Below the pieces are notes generated by a model that worked only from the letters and a program-made list of their open reading frames with translations, was not told where the DNA came from and made no database searches. The translations under genes were made by a program, and so were the position numbers. From Butyricicoccus sp. (GTDB lineage Bacteria > Bacillota > Clostridia > Oscillospirales > Butyricicoccaceae), in contig JAHHRO010000004.1 in the NCBI GenBank assembly GCA_020025755.1, positions 1-64,000 on the forward strand: a stretch of DNA of 64,000 nt. Reading direction: 5' to 3'. Shown one piece after another: positions 36,366 through 45,688 of this stretch; positions within the stretch are counted from its first letter, which is position 1; the number at the start of each line of letters is the position of its first letter.

Positions 36366-36887
36366 ATGAAGTTCACCATCGTCGAAAGGAAAACAAAAAT
36401 TTCCGATGACCTCCGTGATTACGCCATGAAAAAGGTGGAAAAACTCGATCGCTATTTCAATACCGATTCCGAGTCCATCCTCACCTTCTCTGAACTGAAG
36501 GGACAGCAGACCGTTGAGTTGACTGTCAAGCAGGGAGCACTTGTTGTACGGGCGGAGGAAACGACGACCGATATGTTTGCATCGGTGGATGGTGCGATTA
36601 ACCGCATCGAGCGTCAGATCCGCAAAAATAAAACACGCCTTGAAAAGCGTCTGCGGCAGGGTGCTTTTGAAAAACTGGCATCTCATGCAGCAGAACTTGA
36701 AGAGCCCTATGAAGTGGTACGTCATAAACACTTCGAGGTCGAGGCGATGAACGTCGAGGAAGCCATCCTACAGATGAACCTGCTCGATCACCATTTCTTC
36801 TTCTTTAAAAATGCAGATTCGGGCGATCGGTATTCCGTACTTTATAAGCGCGCAAGCGGCGGCTATGGTCTGATCGAGAGTGATTGA
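36366..36887 (+). CDS. hpf: Ribosome hibernation promoting factor, long form
   Basis: A 173-residue protein. The N-terminal HPF/YfiA domain (ISDDLRDYAMKKVEKLDRYF) sits in the ribosomal decoding region; the C-terminal domain (VVRHKHFEVEAMNVEEAI) drives 100S dimer formation. The long form is standard in Firmicutes. The start follows AGGAGATG. Confidence 0.96.
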   Translation: MKFTIVERKTKISDDLRDYAMKKVEKLDRYFNTDSESILTFSELKGQQTVELTVKQGALVVRAEETTTDMFASVDGAINRIERQIRKNKTRLEKRLRQGAFEKLASHAAELEEPYEVVRHKHFEVEAMNVEEAILQMNLLDHHFFFFKNADSGDRYSVLYKRASGGYGLIESD

Positions 36888-36913
36888 CACAGGTTTTGTC
36901 ATCGGCTTGACAC

Positions 36914-36980
36914 TTGTGTGTGAGGCGAAAACGTGATATAATAAGCGGGCGAGCGGAGATCCTTTCCGCCGCCCGTTTTT
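36914..36980 (+). promoter_or_regulatory. Promoter followed directly by a terminator hairpin, before vanW
   Basis: TTGTGT (36914-36919) and TATAAT (36937-36942) have a 17-base spacer. A GC-rich hairpin (36945-36975) and a run of T follow at once, so RNA from this promoter would start inside the hairpin. The hairpin probably terminates hpf transcripts, while starts within it escape. Confidence 0.6.
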
Positions 36981-37029
36981 CATTGATTTCCAAATGCAAA
37001 ATTGAGATATACGCAAAGGAGAGAACAGT

Positions 37030-37869
37030 ATGCTGGAAACTGCAGCATTGTTGTTGGCCTTGAGCGTTGGCACAAACGCCGCGCCAGCTGTACCCACCGA
37101 AACTCCACACCCGATCGTGGAGACCGTGACCGAGATCACGGAGGGGCTTGTTCCGTATGAAGCACCGGAGCTGGAACCTGAACTCCCACAGCCGGAACCA
37201 CCCAAGCCCGAACCGCCGAAACCCGAACCGCCCAAGCCGGAAAACCCCAAGCCGACACAGCCAAAGCCACCGGCTGAAAAGCCATGGGTCAATCCCTATG
37301 GGCAGACGCTTGCGACCTGCACCACATCGTTTGCAAGGAGCAGCAGCAACCGCAAGAAGAATATCGAGCTGGCAACCAAGGCGTGCAACGGCTATGTGAT
37401 CAAGCCGGGAGAGACATTTTCCTTCAATACTGTTGTTGGAAAGCGTACCAAGGAGCGCGGATACAAGGAAGCCGGCGTGTACTCCAATGGTCAGACCGAT
37501 ACGGGCATTGGCGGCGGCATCTGTCAGGTTTCTTCAACGCTGTTCAATGCGGCGTTGGAATCCAATATGACGATCACGGCACGCCGTGCGCACAGCCTGT
37601 CTGTCAGCTATCTGCCGAGAGGACGTGACGCAGCCGTTTCATGGGGCGGTCCGGAATTCAAGTTTAAAAATCCGTATAAATTCCCTGTGATGGTCGGTAC
37701 ATATTACGACAAGAGCGGCAAACTCACCATGTCGATTTTAGGTCCAGCCGATGCCAAGATCTCCAAGCCCACCATCAAGGTGACGGAGAAGGGCGGCGTA
37801 TATACTTTGACGCGCACGGTCGATGGAAAAGTAAATTATACAACAAAAAGCACATACGGCAAACATTGA
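37030..37869 (+). CDS. VanW family surface protein
   Basis: A 279-residue protein. A short N-terminal hydrophobic stretch (about residues 3-20) may be a signal or anchor. Residues 50-85 are a proline-rich linker with repeated PEPPKP units. The VanW domain follows (GETFSFNTVVGKRTKERGYK and GGGICQVSSTLFNAAL). VanW proteins are secreted wall-associated proteins of unknown function; similarity to the vancomycin cluster does not imply resistance. A weak G5-like tail ends it. The start follows AAAGGAGAG. Confidence 0.88.
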   Translation: MLETAALLLALSVGTNAAPAVPTETPHPIVETVTEITEGLVPYEAPELEPELPQPEPPKPEPPKPEPPKPENPKPTQPKPPAEKPWVNPYGQTLATCTTSFARSSSNRKKNIELATKACNGYVIKPGETFSFNTVVGKRTKERGYKEAGVYSNGQTDTGIGGGICQVSSTLFNAALESNMTITARRAHSLSVSYLPRGRDAAVSWGGPEFKFKNPYKFPVMVGTYYDKSGKLTMSILGPADAKISKPTIKVTEKGGVYTLTRTVDGKVNYTTKSTYGKH

Positions 37870-37885
37870 TCGTATGTACCGCAAA

Positions 37886-37917
37886 ACAAAAGCGCGCTTC
37901 GATCAGCGCGCTTTTGT
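37886..37917. terminator. Bidirectional terminator between vanW and the 52-residue gene
   Basis: ACAAAAGCGCGC and GCGCGCTTTTGT form a 12-bp inverted repeat with an 8-base loop, with A-runs and T-runs on either side. Confidence 0.88.
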
Positions 37918-37924
37918 AAATGGG

Positions 37925-38083
37925 TCAGTCGCGTGCATGCATGAGGTATTCTGCACAGCGGCGCATATCCTGTTCCGTGTGAAAGACAACACCGGACTGT
38001 GCCATATTTTCCTGCACGTTTTTGGGAAGTGTGCGGAAATAGCGTCCAAGATCGTTGTTCAGTTCACCGTATTCAATTCGCAT
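37925..38083 (-). CDS. Small conserved-looking hypothetical protein, 52 residues
   Basis: A 52-residue soluble protein beginning M-R-I-E-Y-G-E-L-N-N-D-L-G and containing KNVQENMAQSGVVF; it has no membrane segment or Cys pair. The ATG follows AGAGGTGAG on the minus strand, and a terminator lies directly after the stop, so it has the layout of a real gene. It matches no family I can name. Confidence 0.65.
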   Translation of the reverse strand: MRIEYGELNNDLGRYFRTLPKNVQENMAQSGVVFHTEQDMRRCAEYLMHARD

Positions 38084-38180
38084 CTTTCTCACCTCTGCCA
38101 GCAGTATAGCCAGCTGGATCTGTGATTATACGCGGCAGATGGAAAATGTGTACAAACAGTAGAGATAAAAGGAGAGTTTT

Positions 38181-39068
38181 ATGGGACTTTGTGATATACA
38201 AGATATCAAGGCGATCCTGGGCAGACACGGCTTTCATTTTTCCAAATCGCTCGGACAGAACTTTTTGACGGAGCAATGGGTGCCTGACCAGATCGCGGCA
38301 TCCTGCGGCGTAGATGCCGATTCCTGCGCGCTCGAGGTCGGACCCGGTATGGGCTGCCTCACGGTTGCGCTGTCCGAACGCGCAAACAAGGTCGTTTCCG
38401 TTGAGATCGACCGCACCCTGTTTCCGGTATTGGCGGAGACCCTTGCAGACTGCCCCAATACTGAGGTCGTAGAGGGAGACGTACTCAAGACCGATCTCAA
38501 GGCATTGTGCGCAGAAAAGTTTTCGGGGAAGACCGTCTATGCCTGTGCAAATCTGCCATATTATATCACAAGTCCGGCGATCGCTGCCCTGCTCGACAGC
38601 GGTGCGTTTGCAGGTGTCACCGTTATGGTGCAGAAGGAGGTAGCGGAACGGATCTGTGCGCCTGTTGGCACAGGGGATTCCTCTGCATTCTCCATCTATA
38701 TCCAGTACCGCGCAAGGGCAGAGTATCTTTTTGATGTGCCGAGAGATTGCTTTGTGCCGCAGCCAAAGGTAGATTCTGCGGTCATCCGTCTGACCCCACT
38801 TGCGGAACCTGCCGTACAGGTCGAGGATGAAAAGTTGTTTTTTGAGATTGTACATGCTGCATTCAATCAGCGCAGAAAGACGCTCGTCAATGCGATGGGG
38901 TCAGTGTTCGGCAAGCGGCTTGGTAAGGAACAGCTCACGGAACTTGTCACCGGCTGCGGTCTGGATGCCCGCGTGCGCGGAGAGCGGCTGACACTTGCCG
39001 ACTATGCCGCGCTGACGGATGCCGTTTCGGCGGCACTGCGAAAGGAATTAGATGCCCAAAAGCAATAA
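38181..39068 (+). CDS. rsmA: 16S rRNA (adenine1518/1519-N6) dimethyltransferase
   Basis: A 295-residue methyltransferase, KsgA family. SAM motif EVGPGMGCLTVAL (about residues 51-63), motif IV NLPYYITSPA (about 128-137) and the C-terminal FNQRRKTLVNA segment are all intact. It dimethylates two adenines near the 3' end of 16S rRNA. The N-terminus FHFSKSLGQNFL is typical. The start follows AAAGGAGAG. Its 3' end overlaps the end of a minus-strand gene by 21 bases. Confidence 0.96.
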   Translation: MGLCDIQDIKAILGRHGFHFSKSLGQNFLTEQWVPDQIAASCGVDADSCALEVGPGMGCLTVALSERANKVVSVEIDRTLFPVLAETLADCPNTEVVEGDVLKTDLKALCAEKFSGKTVYACANLPYYITSPAIAALLDSGAFAGVTVMVQKEVAERICAPVGTGDSSAFSIYIQYRARAEYLFDVPRDCFVPQPKVDSAVIRLTPLAEPAVQVEDEKLFFEIVHAAFNQRRKTLVNAMGSVFGKRLGKEQLTELVTGCGLDARVRGERLTLADYAALTDAVSAALRKELDAQKQ

Positions 39069-39308
39069 AACGCCAATGATGATAAGTAGGTCAGTATCGA
39101 CAACAGTACCGTCCGAGAGCAGGAACCAGATCACGCCAAGGGCAATGAGTGTGTTCATATCCAGCTTGATGCCGCTGATCCGATTGGCAAGTAATTGACC
39201 GATGCCGCCGCTGTGTGTTTCAGCGGCGGCTGTTTTTTGCGTTTCTATGGGGTCGATATTTTGTGGGAGTGTGTTGGGCTCTGCATTCTCCAGATATTCG
39301 TTATACAT
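39048..39308 (-). CDS. Small hypothetical membrane protein, third gene of a minus-strand operon
   Basis: An 86-residue protein: hydrophilic N-terminal 50 residues, then two hydrophobic stretches (LIALGVIWFLL and LLIIIGVLLLLGI) around a short turn at the C-terminus. The start at 39308 follows AAAGGAGGAGAG on the minus strand and overlaps the preceding gene's end by 8 bases. It ends inside rsmA's 3' end on the opposite strand. Function unknown. Confidence 0.72.
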   Translation of the reverse strand: MYNEYLENAEPNTLPQNIDPIETQKTAAAETHSGGIGQLLANRISGIKLDMNTLIALGVIWFLLSDGTVVDTDLLIIIGVLLLLGI

Positions 39309-39681
39309 TTGTTTGACTCTCCTCCTTTGGGGCATTCATCACAGCCGTTGCCATGCGAGCAAGGGATACGAGGCGCATGCCATGGTCGATCTGCTGTGCA
39401 ATAGTTGTTCCCACAAAGGGCTTCATCGCATTGAGCAGGGCACGCTTTTGTGGGTCTACGGCGTTTTGCCCCTGCTGTGCAATGCGTCCCAGCAGGGGCA
39501 TGGCGCGCTGCATCAGATCGGCGGAAGGATCATAGTCGATGCTTTGCTGCTGGATGGGGGGGACAGGGGGCAGGGGACCCTGCTGTGTGCCGTCTCCACC
39601 GAGCAGGGAGCCGACGGCAGAAAGTGCCTGCTCCAATGCCTTGGGGTCATTCAGCAGTGCGGATAATCCGTTTGTGTCCAT
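39301..39681 (-). CDS. Hypothetical protein, second gene of a minus-strand operon
   Basis: A 126-residue protein starting M-D-T-N-G-L-S-A-L-L. A Gly/Gln/Pro-rich linker (about residues 30-48) joins two helical parts, the second with LLNAMKPFVGTTIAQQIDHG. There is no signal peptide. It overlaps the downstream small membrane protein gene by 8 bases and follows the first gene by 30 bases, so the three are likely cotranscribed. No family recognised. Confidence 0.72.
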   Translation of the reverse strand: MDTNGLSALLNDPKALEQALSAVGSLLGGDGTQQGPLPPVPPIQQQSIDYDPSADLMQRAMPLLGRIAQQGQNAVDPQKRALLNAMKPFVGTTIAQQIDHGMRLVSLARMATAVMNAPKEESQTNV

Positions 39682-39711
39682 TGGGGTTCGTCTCCCTTCG
39701 AGGTATGGGGG

Positions 39712-39975
39712 TCATTGCCCAAGCATGGAGCGCAGACGCGCGGCGAGTGCAGCCCCCTCGGGCGTGCGTAGGATATCCTGCATGGCTTGCCGCGCCGCTG
39801 CCTGATCACCGCGTCCGGCAGCCTGTGCCGCCTGCGCGATCCGTGCCCCTGTCTGAGGGCTGATGCTCTGTGAGAGGGATCGCCCCTCGCTCGATTGCAG
39901 GAACTGCTGTACGCTGCCAAACCGTGCGTCATTTTGCAGCCCAAGCTGATTTAGGATCTGTTCGAGATCACTCAT
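39712..39975 (-). CDS. Hypothetical protein, first gene of a minus-strand operon
   Basis: An 87-residue soluble helical protein starting M-S-D-L-E-Q-I-L, rich in Ala and Gln (IAQAAQAAGRGDQAAARQAM), ending at RLRSMLGQ. The ATG at 39975 follows AAGGAGGAAAC on the minus strand. It is the promoter-proximal gene of a three-gene group between rsmA and the phosphoesterase gene. The Ala/Gln-rich content recalls spore-associated small proteins, but that is only an impression. Confidence 0.7.
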   Translation of the reverse strand: MSDLEQILNQLGLQNDARFGSVQQFLQSSEGRSLSQSISPQTGARIAQAAQAAGRGDQAAARQAMQDILRTPEGAALAARLRSMLGQ

Positions 39976-40047
39976 CTTCGTTTCCTCCTTGCACAAGAAC
40001 TTTCAATATCAGTGTATGCGCGCAGTGCGGAAAATGTGCAGAAACAC

Positions 40048-40076
40048 TTTACATGTGCTGGAAAATCGTGTATAGT
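40048..40076 (+). promoter_or_regulatory. Promoter of yfcE-coaX
   Basis: TTTACA at 40048-40053 and TATAGT at 40071-40076 with a 17-base spacer, 38 bases before the phosphoesterase start. Confidence 0.72.
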
Positions 40077-40114
40077 GTAGCGTAGATTCTTAGGACAAGG
40101 ATAGGAGAGAGCGT

Positions 40115-40648
40115 ATGCGTGTGCTGGTGTGCTCGGACTCCCATGGACGGCTGCTCGATGTCTATGATGCGGTCGAGCGGGAAATGCCGGATGCGGTGAT
40201 CCATTTGGGTGACCACTATGAAGATGCCTGTGATCTGCGGCACAGTTATCCCGAGCTGCCGATCTATGCAGTGGCTGGAAACAATGACTGGGGCTGTGAT
40301 GCGGCTTGGAATGCTGTCATCACCTTAGAGGGCATCCGGATCTATATGACGCATGGGCATCAGGAAGGCGTGTCGTTCTTCTCCTGCGGACGCATGGTGG
40401 AACGCGCCGAGGCAGAAAACTGCACACTGGCACTGTTTGGACATACGCATATCGTGTATTTACAGCAGCATGGAGCGGTCACGGTGCTCAATCCCGGCTC
40501 CATCAGCCTGCCGCGGCAGGGCGTTGCTTCCTACGCGATGCTATCGCTTGCGGCAGGAAAGATCGAGGAGATCATACTGCACGATACCGAAGGGAATCGA
40601 TGGGATCCGGAAAAGAGACGGAAACAGAAAAGAATAGGGTGGTTTTAA
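40115..40648 (+). CDS. yfcE: YfcE/MJ0936-family metallophosphodiesterase
   Basis: A 177-residue calcineurin-like phosphoesterase. The five metal motifs are present: SDSHGR, HLGDHYEDA, GNNDWG, THGH and GHTH. Related proteins hydrolyse phosphodiesters such as bis-p-nitrophenyl phosphate; the natural substrate is unknown. It is 4 bases from coaX, so translation may be coupled. Confidence 0.92.
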   Translation: MRVLVCSDSHGRLLDVYDAVEREMPDAVIHLGDHYEDACDLRHSYPELPIYAVAGNNDWGCDAAWNAVITLEGIRIYMTHGHQEGVSFFSCGRMVERAEAENCTLALFGHTHIVYLQQHGAVTVLNPGSISLPRQGVASYAMLSLAAGKIEEIILHDTEGNRWDPEKRRKQKRIGWF

Positions 40649-40652
40649 CAAG

Positions 40653-41477
40653 ATGCTTTTAGCCATTGACGTGGGGAATACCAATACGGTGTTTGGATTG
40701 TATGAGGGGAAAGAATTGCGTGGTTCGTTCCGTATTTCGACCAGTGCTTCCTCCACTTCGGACGAGATCGGTATGATGATCATGCAGTATTATCATTTCC
40801 GCGGCTATGACCCAAAGGAGACAACAGCGGTCATCATCGCCTCTGTTGTGCCGCCGGTGATGTATTCACTGACCAATGCAGTTCGTAAATATTTTGCACT
40901 CGATCCCGTGATCGTGGGACAGGATGTTGATGTAGGCGTTGAAAACCACTATATCAATCCGCGCGAGGTGGGCATGGATCGTCTGGTCAATGCGGTTTCT
41001 GCGATCGAGAAGTATGGTAAGCCGCTTATCATCGTGGATATTGGTACAGCGATCACATTCGATTGCATCGATCAGACGGGGGCTTATGTGGGCGGTGCGA
41101 TCTTCCCCGGCATCAAGATCGCGATGGAAGCACTGTTTATGAAGGCATCCAAGCTGCCGCGTGTGGATATCGTGCGCACAGAGAAAGCGATCGGCAAGAC
41201 AACGGTACACTCCATGCAGTCGGGTGCAGTCCGCGGCTATGTAGGCGCATTGACGGGCATTATTTTGGATATGAAGGAAGAACTCGAAGGTGAGGTCAAG
41301 GTCGTTGCTACAGGCGGTATGGGTCGCATGATGGCGGAGCATTGTGAACTCATCGATGCGGTCGATCCCGATCTTACGCTGGAAGGCTTGCGCCTGATCT
41401 ATGAGAAGAATCAGAAGTTCTTTGAGGATCGCAGGTTCACAGTCTGCGGCGTTGTGGAAGCAACGGAAGAAGGATAA
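40653..41477 (+). CDS. coaX: Type III pantothenate kinase (canonical copy)
   Basis: A 274-residue ASKHA-fold kinase that phosphorylates pantothenate, the first step of coenzyme A synthesis. All motifs are canonical: DVGNTNT (residues 6-12), VGMDRLV, DIGTAITFD and GGAIFPG. CoaX is not feedback-inhibited by CoA in the cases studied. It follows yfcE directly. A second, divergent copy lies at 46557. Confidence 0.95.
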   Translation: MLLAIDVGNTNTVFGLYEGKELRGSFRISTSASSTSDEIGMMIMQYYHFRGYDPKETTAVIIASVVPPVMYSLTNAVRKYFALDPVIVGQDVDVGVENHYINPREVGMDRLVNAVSAIEKYGKPLIIVDIGTAITFDCIDQTGAYVGGAIFPGIKIAMEALFMKASKLPRVDIVRTEKAIGKTTVHSMQSGAVRGYVGALTGIILDMKEELEGEVKVVATGGMGRMMAEHCELIDAVDPDLTLEGLRLIYEKNQKFFEDRRFTVCGVVEATEEG

Positions 41478-41478
41478 C

Positions 41479-41513
41479 AGAGGAGCACAGCCTTTTCATG
41501 GCTGTGCTCCTCT
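41479..41513 (+). terminator. Strong hairpin after coaX, without a T-run
   Basis: AGAGGAGCACAGCC (41479-41492) pairs perfectly with 41500-41513 around a 7-base loop. The bases that follow are CATAAAT, not a T-run, so it may protect the 3' end or stop RNA weakly. Confidence 0.6.
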
Positions 41514-41820
41514 CATAAATTGGAAAGAAGTGCAGACCAGTTTGTCAGGGTTTCGTGGGTTTTTGGCTTCCACGCAAGATGTAGTGGGATAGATGGGGAG
41601 AAATACAGGATTTTGTAGAAAATAGCGGGAGAGCTGTTGGGGGAATATCCAAAAAAAAGATGTTTCATCGTTTCAGAAACGTATAAAATGACAAAAATGT
41701 AAAAAGCGCGTGAATCATTGTTGCATTTCAGGTCAAATATGCAATAATCATATTATAAGAACGGTATCATCTGTGCACGAAGCAGCTGCGCAGAAGGGAA
41801 CAACCAAGGAGGAAAATAGC
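41514..41820 (+). promoter_or_regulatory. glyA upstream region with palindromes
   Basis: No gene is supported here. A CGTTTC-A-GAAACG palindrome lies at 41669-41681, and TTGCAT (41721-41726) is repeated inverted as ATGCAA (41739-41744), overlapping a probable promoter with AATAAT at 41743-41748. These are candidate operators. No glycine riboswitch, PurR box or T-box was recognised. Confidence 0.4.
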
Positions 41821-43071
41821 ATGTTGCTGAATGACGCGATGAATTTAGTAAGCAAGTTTGATCCAGAAGTTGGAGCGATGATCCGCCGAGAGTATGATCG
41901 GCAAGTCGGGAATATCGAGCTGATCGCATCAGAGAATATTGTAAGTGAAGCGGTTCTCTGTGCAATGGGATCGGTTTTGACCAATAAATATGCAGAAGGA
42001 TATCCGAGCAAACGCTACTATGGCGGATGTGAATGCGTGGATGAGGTAGAAAATCTGGCGATCGAGCGCGTATGCAAGCTGTTTGGGGCAAAGTATGCAA
42101 ATGTACAGCCGCATTCAGGTGCACAGGCCAATATGGCAGTTTATCAGGCACTCTGTAAGCCAGGCGATACCGTACTGGGCATGAGCCTTGACAATGGCGG
42201 TCACTTGACCCACGGTTCTCCGGTCAATCAGTCCGGTCTCCTGTACAATATCATCCCGTATGGCGTGGATGAGGAAGGCCGCATCGATTATGAGGCACTG
42301 CGTCAGCTGGCGGAAAAGGAAAAGCCGCGTATGATTATTGCAGGTGCGTCTGCATATCCGCGTGCGATCGACTTCGAGAAGTTCTCCAAGATCGCGCGCA
42401 GCGTTGGCGCGTATCTGTTCGTTGATATGGCACATATTGCCGGTCTCATTGCGGCAGGTCTGCACCAGAATCCGGTTCCGTATGCAGATGTCGTGACCAC
42501 GACGACACATAAGACCCTGCGCGGACCGCGCGGCGGTGTTATTCTTACAAACGATGAGGAGATTGCCAAGAAGGTCAATAAGGCGATCTTCCCAGGTACG
42601 CAGGGTGGTCCGCTGATGCATGTGATCGCAGCAAAGGCAGTCTGCTTTGGTGAGGCACTCAAGCCGGAGTTCAAGGCATATCAGATCTCGGTGCGCAACA
42701 ATGCACGGGTACTGGCGGAAGCACTCCAGAAGCAGGGCTTCGATCTGGTATCGGGCGGCACAGACAACCACCTCGCACTGATCGACCTGCGCAAGACAGG
42801 CGTGACCGGCAAGGAATTGCAGCGTCGTCTGGACGAAGTCTACATCACTGCAAATAAGAACGCGGTTCCGAACGATCCGCAGGGGCCGTTCATCACTTCG
42901 GGTATGCGCGTGGGAACTCCAGCCGTTACCACCCGTGGATTCGGTGAGCCGGAAATGGTGCGCATCGCACAGTTTATCTGGCAGGCAGCAACCGACTTTG
43001 ACGGCAAGGCAGACGAGATCCGCCGCAGTGTACGGGAAATGGTAGCACAGTTCCCTATTTATGGAGTATAA
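41821..43071 (+). CDS. glyA: Serine hydroxymethyltransferase
   Basis: A 416-residue PLP enzyme that converts serine and tetrahydrofolate to glycine and methylene-tetrahydrofolate. The signature [14 protein letters not shown] is near residue 34 and the PLP lysine is in [15 protein letters not shown] (about residue 232). The ATG at 41821 follows CAAGGAGG; the frame is open upstream, but no ribosome binding site supports an earlier start. Confidence 0.96.
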   Translation: MLLNDAMNLVSKFDPEVGAMIRREYDRQVGNIELIASENIVSEAVLCAMGSVLTNKYAEGYPSKRYYGGCECVDEVENLAIERVCKLFGAKYANVQPHSGAQANMAVYQALCKPGDTVLGMSLDNGGHLTHGSPVNQSGLLYNIIPYGVDEEGRIDYEALRQLAEKEKPRMIIAGASAYPRAIDFEKFSKIARSVGAYLFVDMAHIAGLIAAGLHQNPVPYADVVTTTTHKTLRGPRGGVILTNDEEIAKKVNKAIFPGTQGGPLMHVIAAKAVCFGEALKPEFKAYQISVRNNARVLAEALQKQGFDLVSGGTDNHLALIDLRKTGVTGKELQRRLDEVYITANKNAVPNDPQGPFITSGMRVGTPAVTTRGFGEPEMVRIAQFIWQAATDFDGKADEIRRSVREMVAQFPIYGV

Positions 43072-43184
43072 CAAAAACGACCCTTTGGGGGTGTTTGAGA
43101 CCGTCGAAAAACTTCGACAGCCTCAAGAATACCATAATTCATCAATCCTATACAGCAAGTGGCATTGATTCGGTGAACGTGAGC

Positions 43185-43236
43185 AAAAGACTGCATCTGA
43201 TTGGAATAAGATCCTGTTGGGCGCAGTCTTTTTTAT
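43185..43236 (+). terminator. Intrinsic terminator before the SMI1 gene
   Basis: AAAAGACTGC (43185-43194) pairs with GCAGTCTTTT (43223-43232), followed by further T. A second small hairpin (GTCGAA/TTCGAC) lies near 43115. Confidence 0.75.
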
Positions 43237-43278
43237 AAAATATAAGCAGAAGGCTCTGTTTATGTGGAGGAAAATGAT

Positions 43279-44070
43279 ATGCACAAGCTGGATGATCCAA
43301 AGCTGCTCGCACAATGTGAGCGCATTCAAAAAATGATTGCGCAGGTCGCGCAAGATCCCAAGCATCAAAATGATTATTATGCGAGAATTCACCATCACTG
43401 GAAGGTGAGTCCGCCGGCAAAATTATCTGAAATAGAAGCCTTTGAAGCCGATGCCGGCGTGACCCTTCCGGAGGAGTATGTGTATTATTTGACACAGGTG
43501 GGAAGAGGCGGCGTCTGTCCGGGAACAATATTTGATGATTTTGATCCCACATGGGGAAAAAAGGAAGACAGACTGAAATTTGCGTCGGAATCCCTGTGCG
43601 AGATCATGGGTGAGGATGAATGGGAGGAGCTGTTTGGTGAGGGCGATTTCCCGGAGGATGGGATCATGTATCTTTGCGCTATGGATATAACCTATCTTGC
43701 CTATCTGATCATTTCGGGACCGCTTGCAGGGCATGTAGTATATCTCGATTATGATCACGATACACCGCCCATGTGGCCCAAGGGCTGCCCGGACTTTCTC
43801 ACATGGTGCGAAGCGTTTTACAGCGAGCTGCTGGCAGGGCATGACATCAGTCCCACTTGGAAATTTATGTGGATGCAGCCCGGATATACAGCGGATATAA
43901 TCGCGGCTTTTTATGAGGAAACCAATATAGGCTATAAAAAAGAGATTTTGCAGAGCTTTTCCAAGTTTCAGTCGCTGCCAAAGCAAGCCGATGGATTTTT
44001 GAGAGGGATAAAAGATCCGGAGTTTATAGAAACGGTAGAGGGTATTTTGGCGTATTTTAAACAGAAATAG
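43279..44070 (+). CDS. SMI1/KNR4 family protein
   Basis: A 263-residue acidic soluble protein. The SMI1/KNR4 core is recognisable at residues 45-180: AKLSEIEAFEADAGVTLPEE, then YYLTQVGRGG and WPKGCPDFLTWCEAF. In bacteria such proteins often serve as immunity proteins in polymorphic toxin systems, but no toxin gene lies near. The ATG follows GTGGAGG. It may be an orphan immunity gene. Confidence 0.82.
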   Translation: MHKLDDPKLLAQCERIQKMIAQVAQDPKHQNDYYARIHHHWKVSPPAKLSEIEAFEADAGVTLPEEYVYYLTQVGRGGVCPGTIFDDFDPTWGKKEDRLKFASESLCEIMGEDEWEELFGEGDFPEDGIMYLCAMDITYLAYLIISGPLAGHVVYLDYDHDTPPMWPKGCPDFLTWCEAFYSELLAGHDISPTWKFMWMQPGYTADIIAAFYEETNIGYKKEILQSFSKFQSLPKQADGFLRGIKDPEFIETVEGILAYFKQK

Positions 44071-44163
44071 ATGGGATTGTACGTCGCTTTCAGAATGTGA
44101 CAAGAAAATGATGATATTTTTTGTGAAAAATGGGTATTTGTTGATTGAGGCAAATAAAGGTAC

Positions 44164-44192
44164 TTGCGCCAAAAAGAGGAAGGTAGTAAACT
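44164..44192 (+). promoter_or_regulatory. Candidate pgi promoter
   Basis: TTGCGC at 44164-44169 and TAAACT at 44187-44192 with a 17-base spacer, about 80 bases before pgi. Confidence 0.5.
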
Positions 44193-44272
44193 AGAACTGT
44201 AAATAGATCAAGCGAATCTATAACTGGTAAAGAGAAGAAAAAGCAACTTAAATAAAATGAGGTGTATTCAAA

Positions 44273-45601
44273 ATGTCTATGGAGTTAAAACTGACCGGAT
44301 TGAAAGATTTTGTTCGACCGGAAGAACTGTCATATATGACACCGCTGGTGGAGACCAGCACACGCATGCTGGAGGAAAAGACTGCTGCCGGAAATGATTT
44401 TCTGGGCTGGCTGAACCTTCCGAATGACTATGACCGCGAGGAGTTTGCACGCATTCAGAAAGCGGCAAAGAAGATCCAGAGCAACAGCGATGTTCTGATC
44501 GTTATTGGCATCGGCGGCTCTTATCTGGGCGCACGCGCTGCGATCGAGTTTGTAAAGGGACAGTTCTACAACGGTGTTCGTCCTGAGGGCATTCCGGAGA
44601 TCTATTTTGTGGGCAACAATATTTCTTCCGGCTATCTGTCTGACATCATCCATATCATCGGCGACCGTGATTTCTCTGTCAATGTGATCTCCAAGTCCGG
44701 CAAGACCACCGAACCGGCAATCGCATTCCGCGTATTCAAGAAGATGGTCGAGGAGAAGTATGGCAAGGAGGGCGCAAAGGAGCGCATCTTTGCAACCACA
44801 GACAAGGCACAGGGCGCGCTCAAGGGCTTGGCAGACGCAGAGGGCTATGAGACCTTTGTGGTTCCGGACGATGTCGGCGGTCGTTTCTCCGTCCTGACTG
44901 CGGTGGGTCTGCTTCCGATGGCAGCTGCTGGTCTGGATCTGGAGCAGGTCATGAAGGGTGCACAGGATGCCGTGCGTGACTTTCAGGAAAAGGACAATAT
45001 CTGTGCACAGTACGCTGCACTGCGCAATATCCTGCATGCGAAGGGCAAGCAGACGGAGATCCTCGTCAATTATGAGCCTTCGCTCGTGATGCTGGGCGAG
45101 TGGTTCAAGCAGCTGTTTGCAGAGTCTGAGGGCAAGGATCACAAGGGTATTTTCCCGGTATCTGCAAACTTCTCCACAGACCTGCACTCCATCGGACAGT
45201 TCATTCAGGACGGCACACGCAACCTGTTTGAAACCGTTGTCTGGGTGCGTGAGCAGAAGAAGGATCTGTTCATCGAGCAGGACGGCGACGACCTCGACGG
45301 ACTGAACTATTTGGCTGGAAAGAGCATCCAGTTCGTCAATTCCAAGGCTTACGCTGGTACATTGCTCGCACACTGCGATGGCGGCACACCGAATATCGTG
45401 TTGGAGATCGACCGCAATGACGAGTACCATCTCGGATACCTCATGTACTTCTTTGAGAAGGCTTGTGGCATTTCTGGCTATCTCCTCGGGATCAATCCGT
45501 TCGATCAGCCTGGCGTAGAGGCATACAAGAAGAATATGTTCGCATTACTGGGCAAACCTGGATTTGAAAAGGAAAAGGAAGCCTTGGAAGCAAGACTTTA
45601 A
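44273..45601 (+). CDS. pgi: Glucose-6-phosphate isomerase
   Basis: A 442-residue cytoplasmic enzyme interconverting glucose 6-phosphate and fructose 6-phosphate. The length is that of the short Bacillus-type form. Family segments are visible: [15 protein letters not shown] (about residues 79-93), [12 protein letters not shown] with the phosphate loop, and the C-terminal [14 protein letters not shown]. The ATG follows AATGAGGTG. Confidence 0.96.
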   Translation: MSMELKLTGLKDFVRPEELSYMTPLVETSTRMLEEKTAAGNDFLGWLNLPNDYDREEFARIQKAAKKIQSNSDVLIVIGIGGSYLGARAAIEFVKGQFYNGVRPEGIPEIYFVGNNISSGYLSDIIHIIGDRDFSVNVISKSGKTTEPAIAFRVFKKMVEEKYGKEGAKERIFATTDKAQGALKGLADAEGYETFVVPDDVGGRFSVLTAVGLLPMAAAGLDLEQVMKGAQDAVRDFQEKDNICAQYAALRNILHAKGKQTEILVNYEPSLVMLGEWFKQLFAESEGKDHKGIFPVSANFSTDLHSIGQFIQDGTRNLFETVVWVREQKKDLFIEQDGDDLDGLNYLAGKSIQFVNSKAYAGTLLAHCDGGTPNIVLEIDRNDEYHLGYLMYFFEKACGISGYLLGINPFDQPGVEAYKKNMFALLGKPGFEKEKEALEARL

Positions 45602-45615
45602 TGGCAGTGTTTTAT

Positions 45616-45652
45616 GCAGGCAGGGCGGTTTTCGCCCCTGCCTGCTTTTTTC
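45616..45652 (+). terminator. Intrinsic terminator after pgi
   Basis: GCAGGCAGGGCG (45616-45627) pairs with CGCCCCTGCCTGC (45633-45645, one bulge), followed by six T. Confidence 0.92.
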
Positions 45653-45688
45653 TTTCCATATGATCGATCGTGAATGGGAGGCGTTTTT

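Noticed and set aside
37188..37265. Tandem PEPPKP-coding units as a CRISPR or satellite repeat
   Set aside because: They are a proline-rich linker inside vanW in one reading frame, with no spacers.
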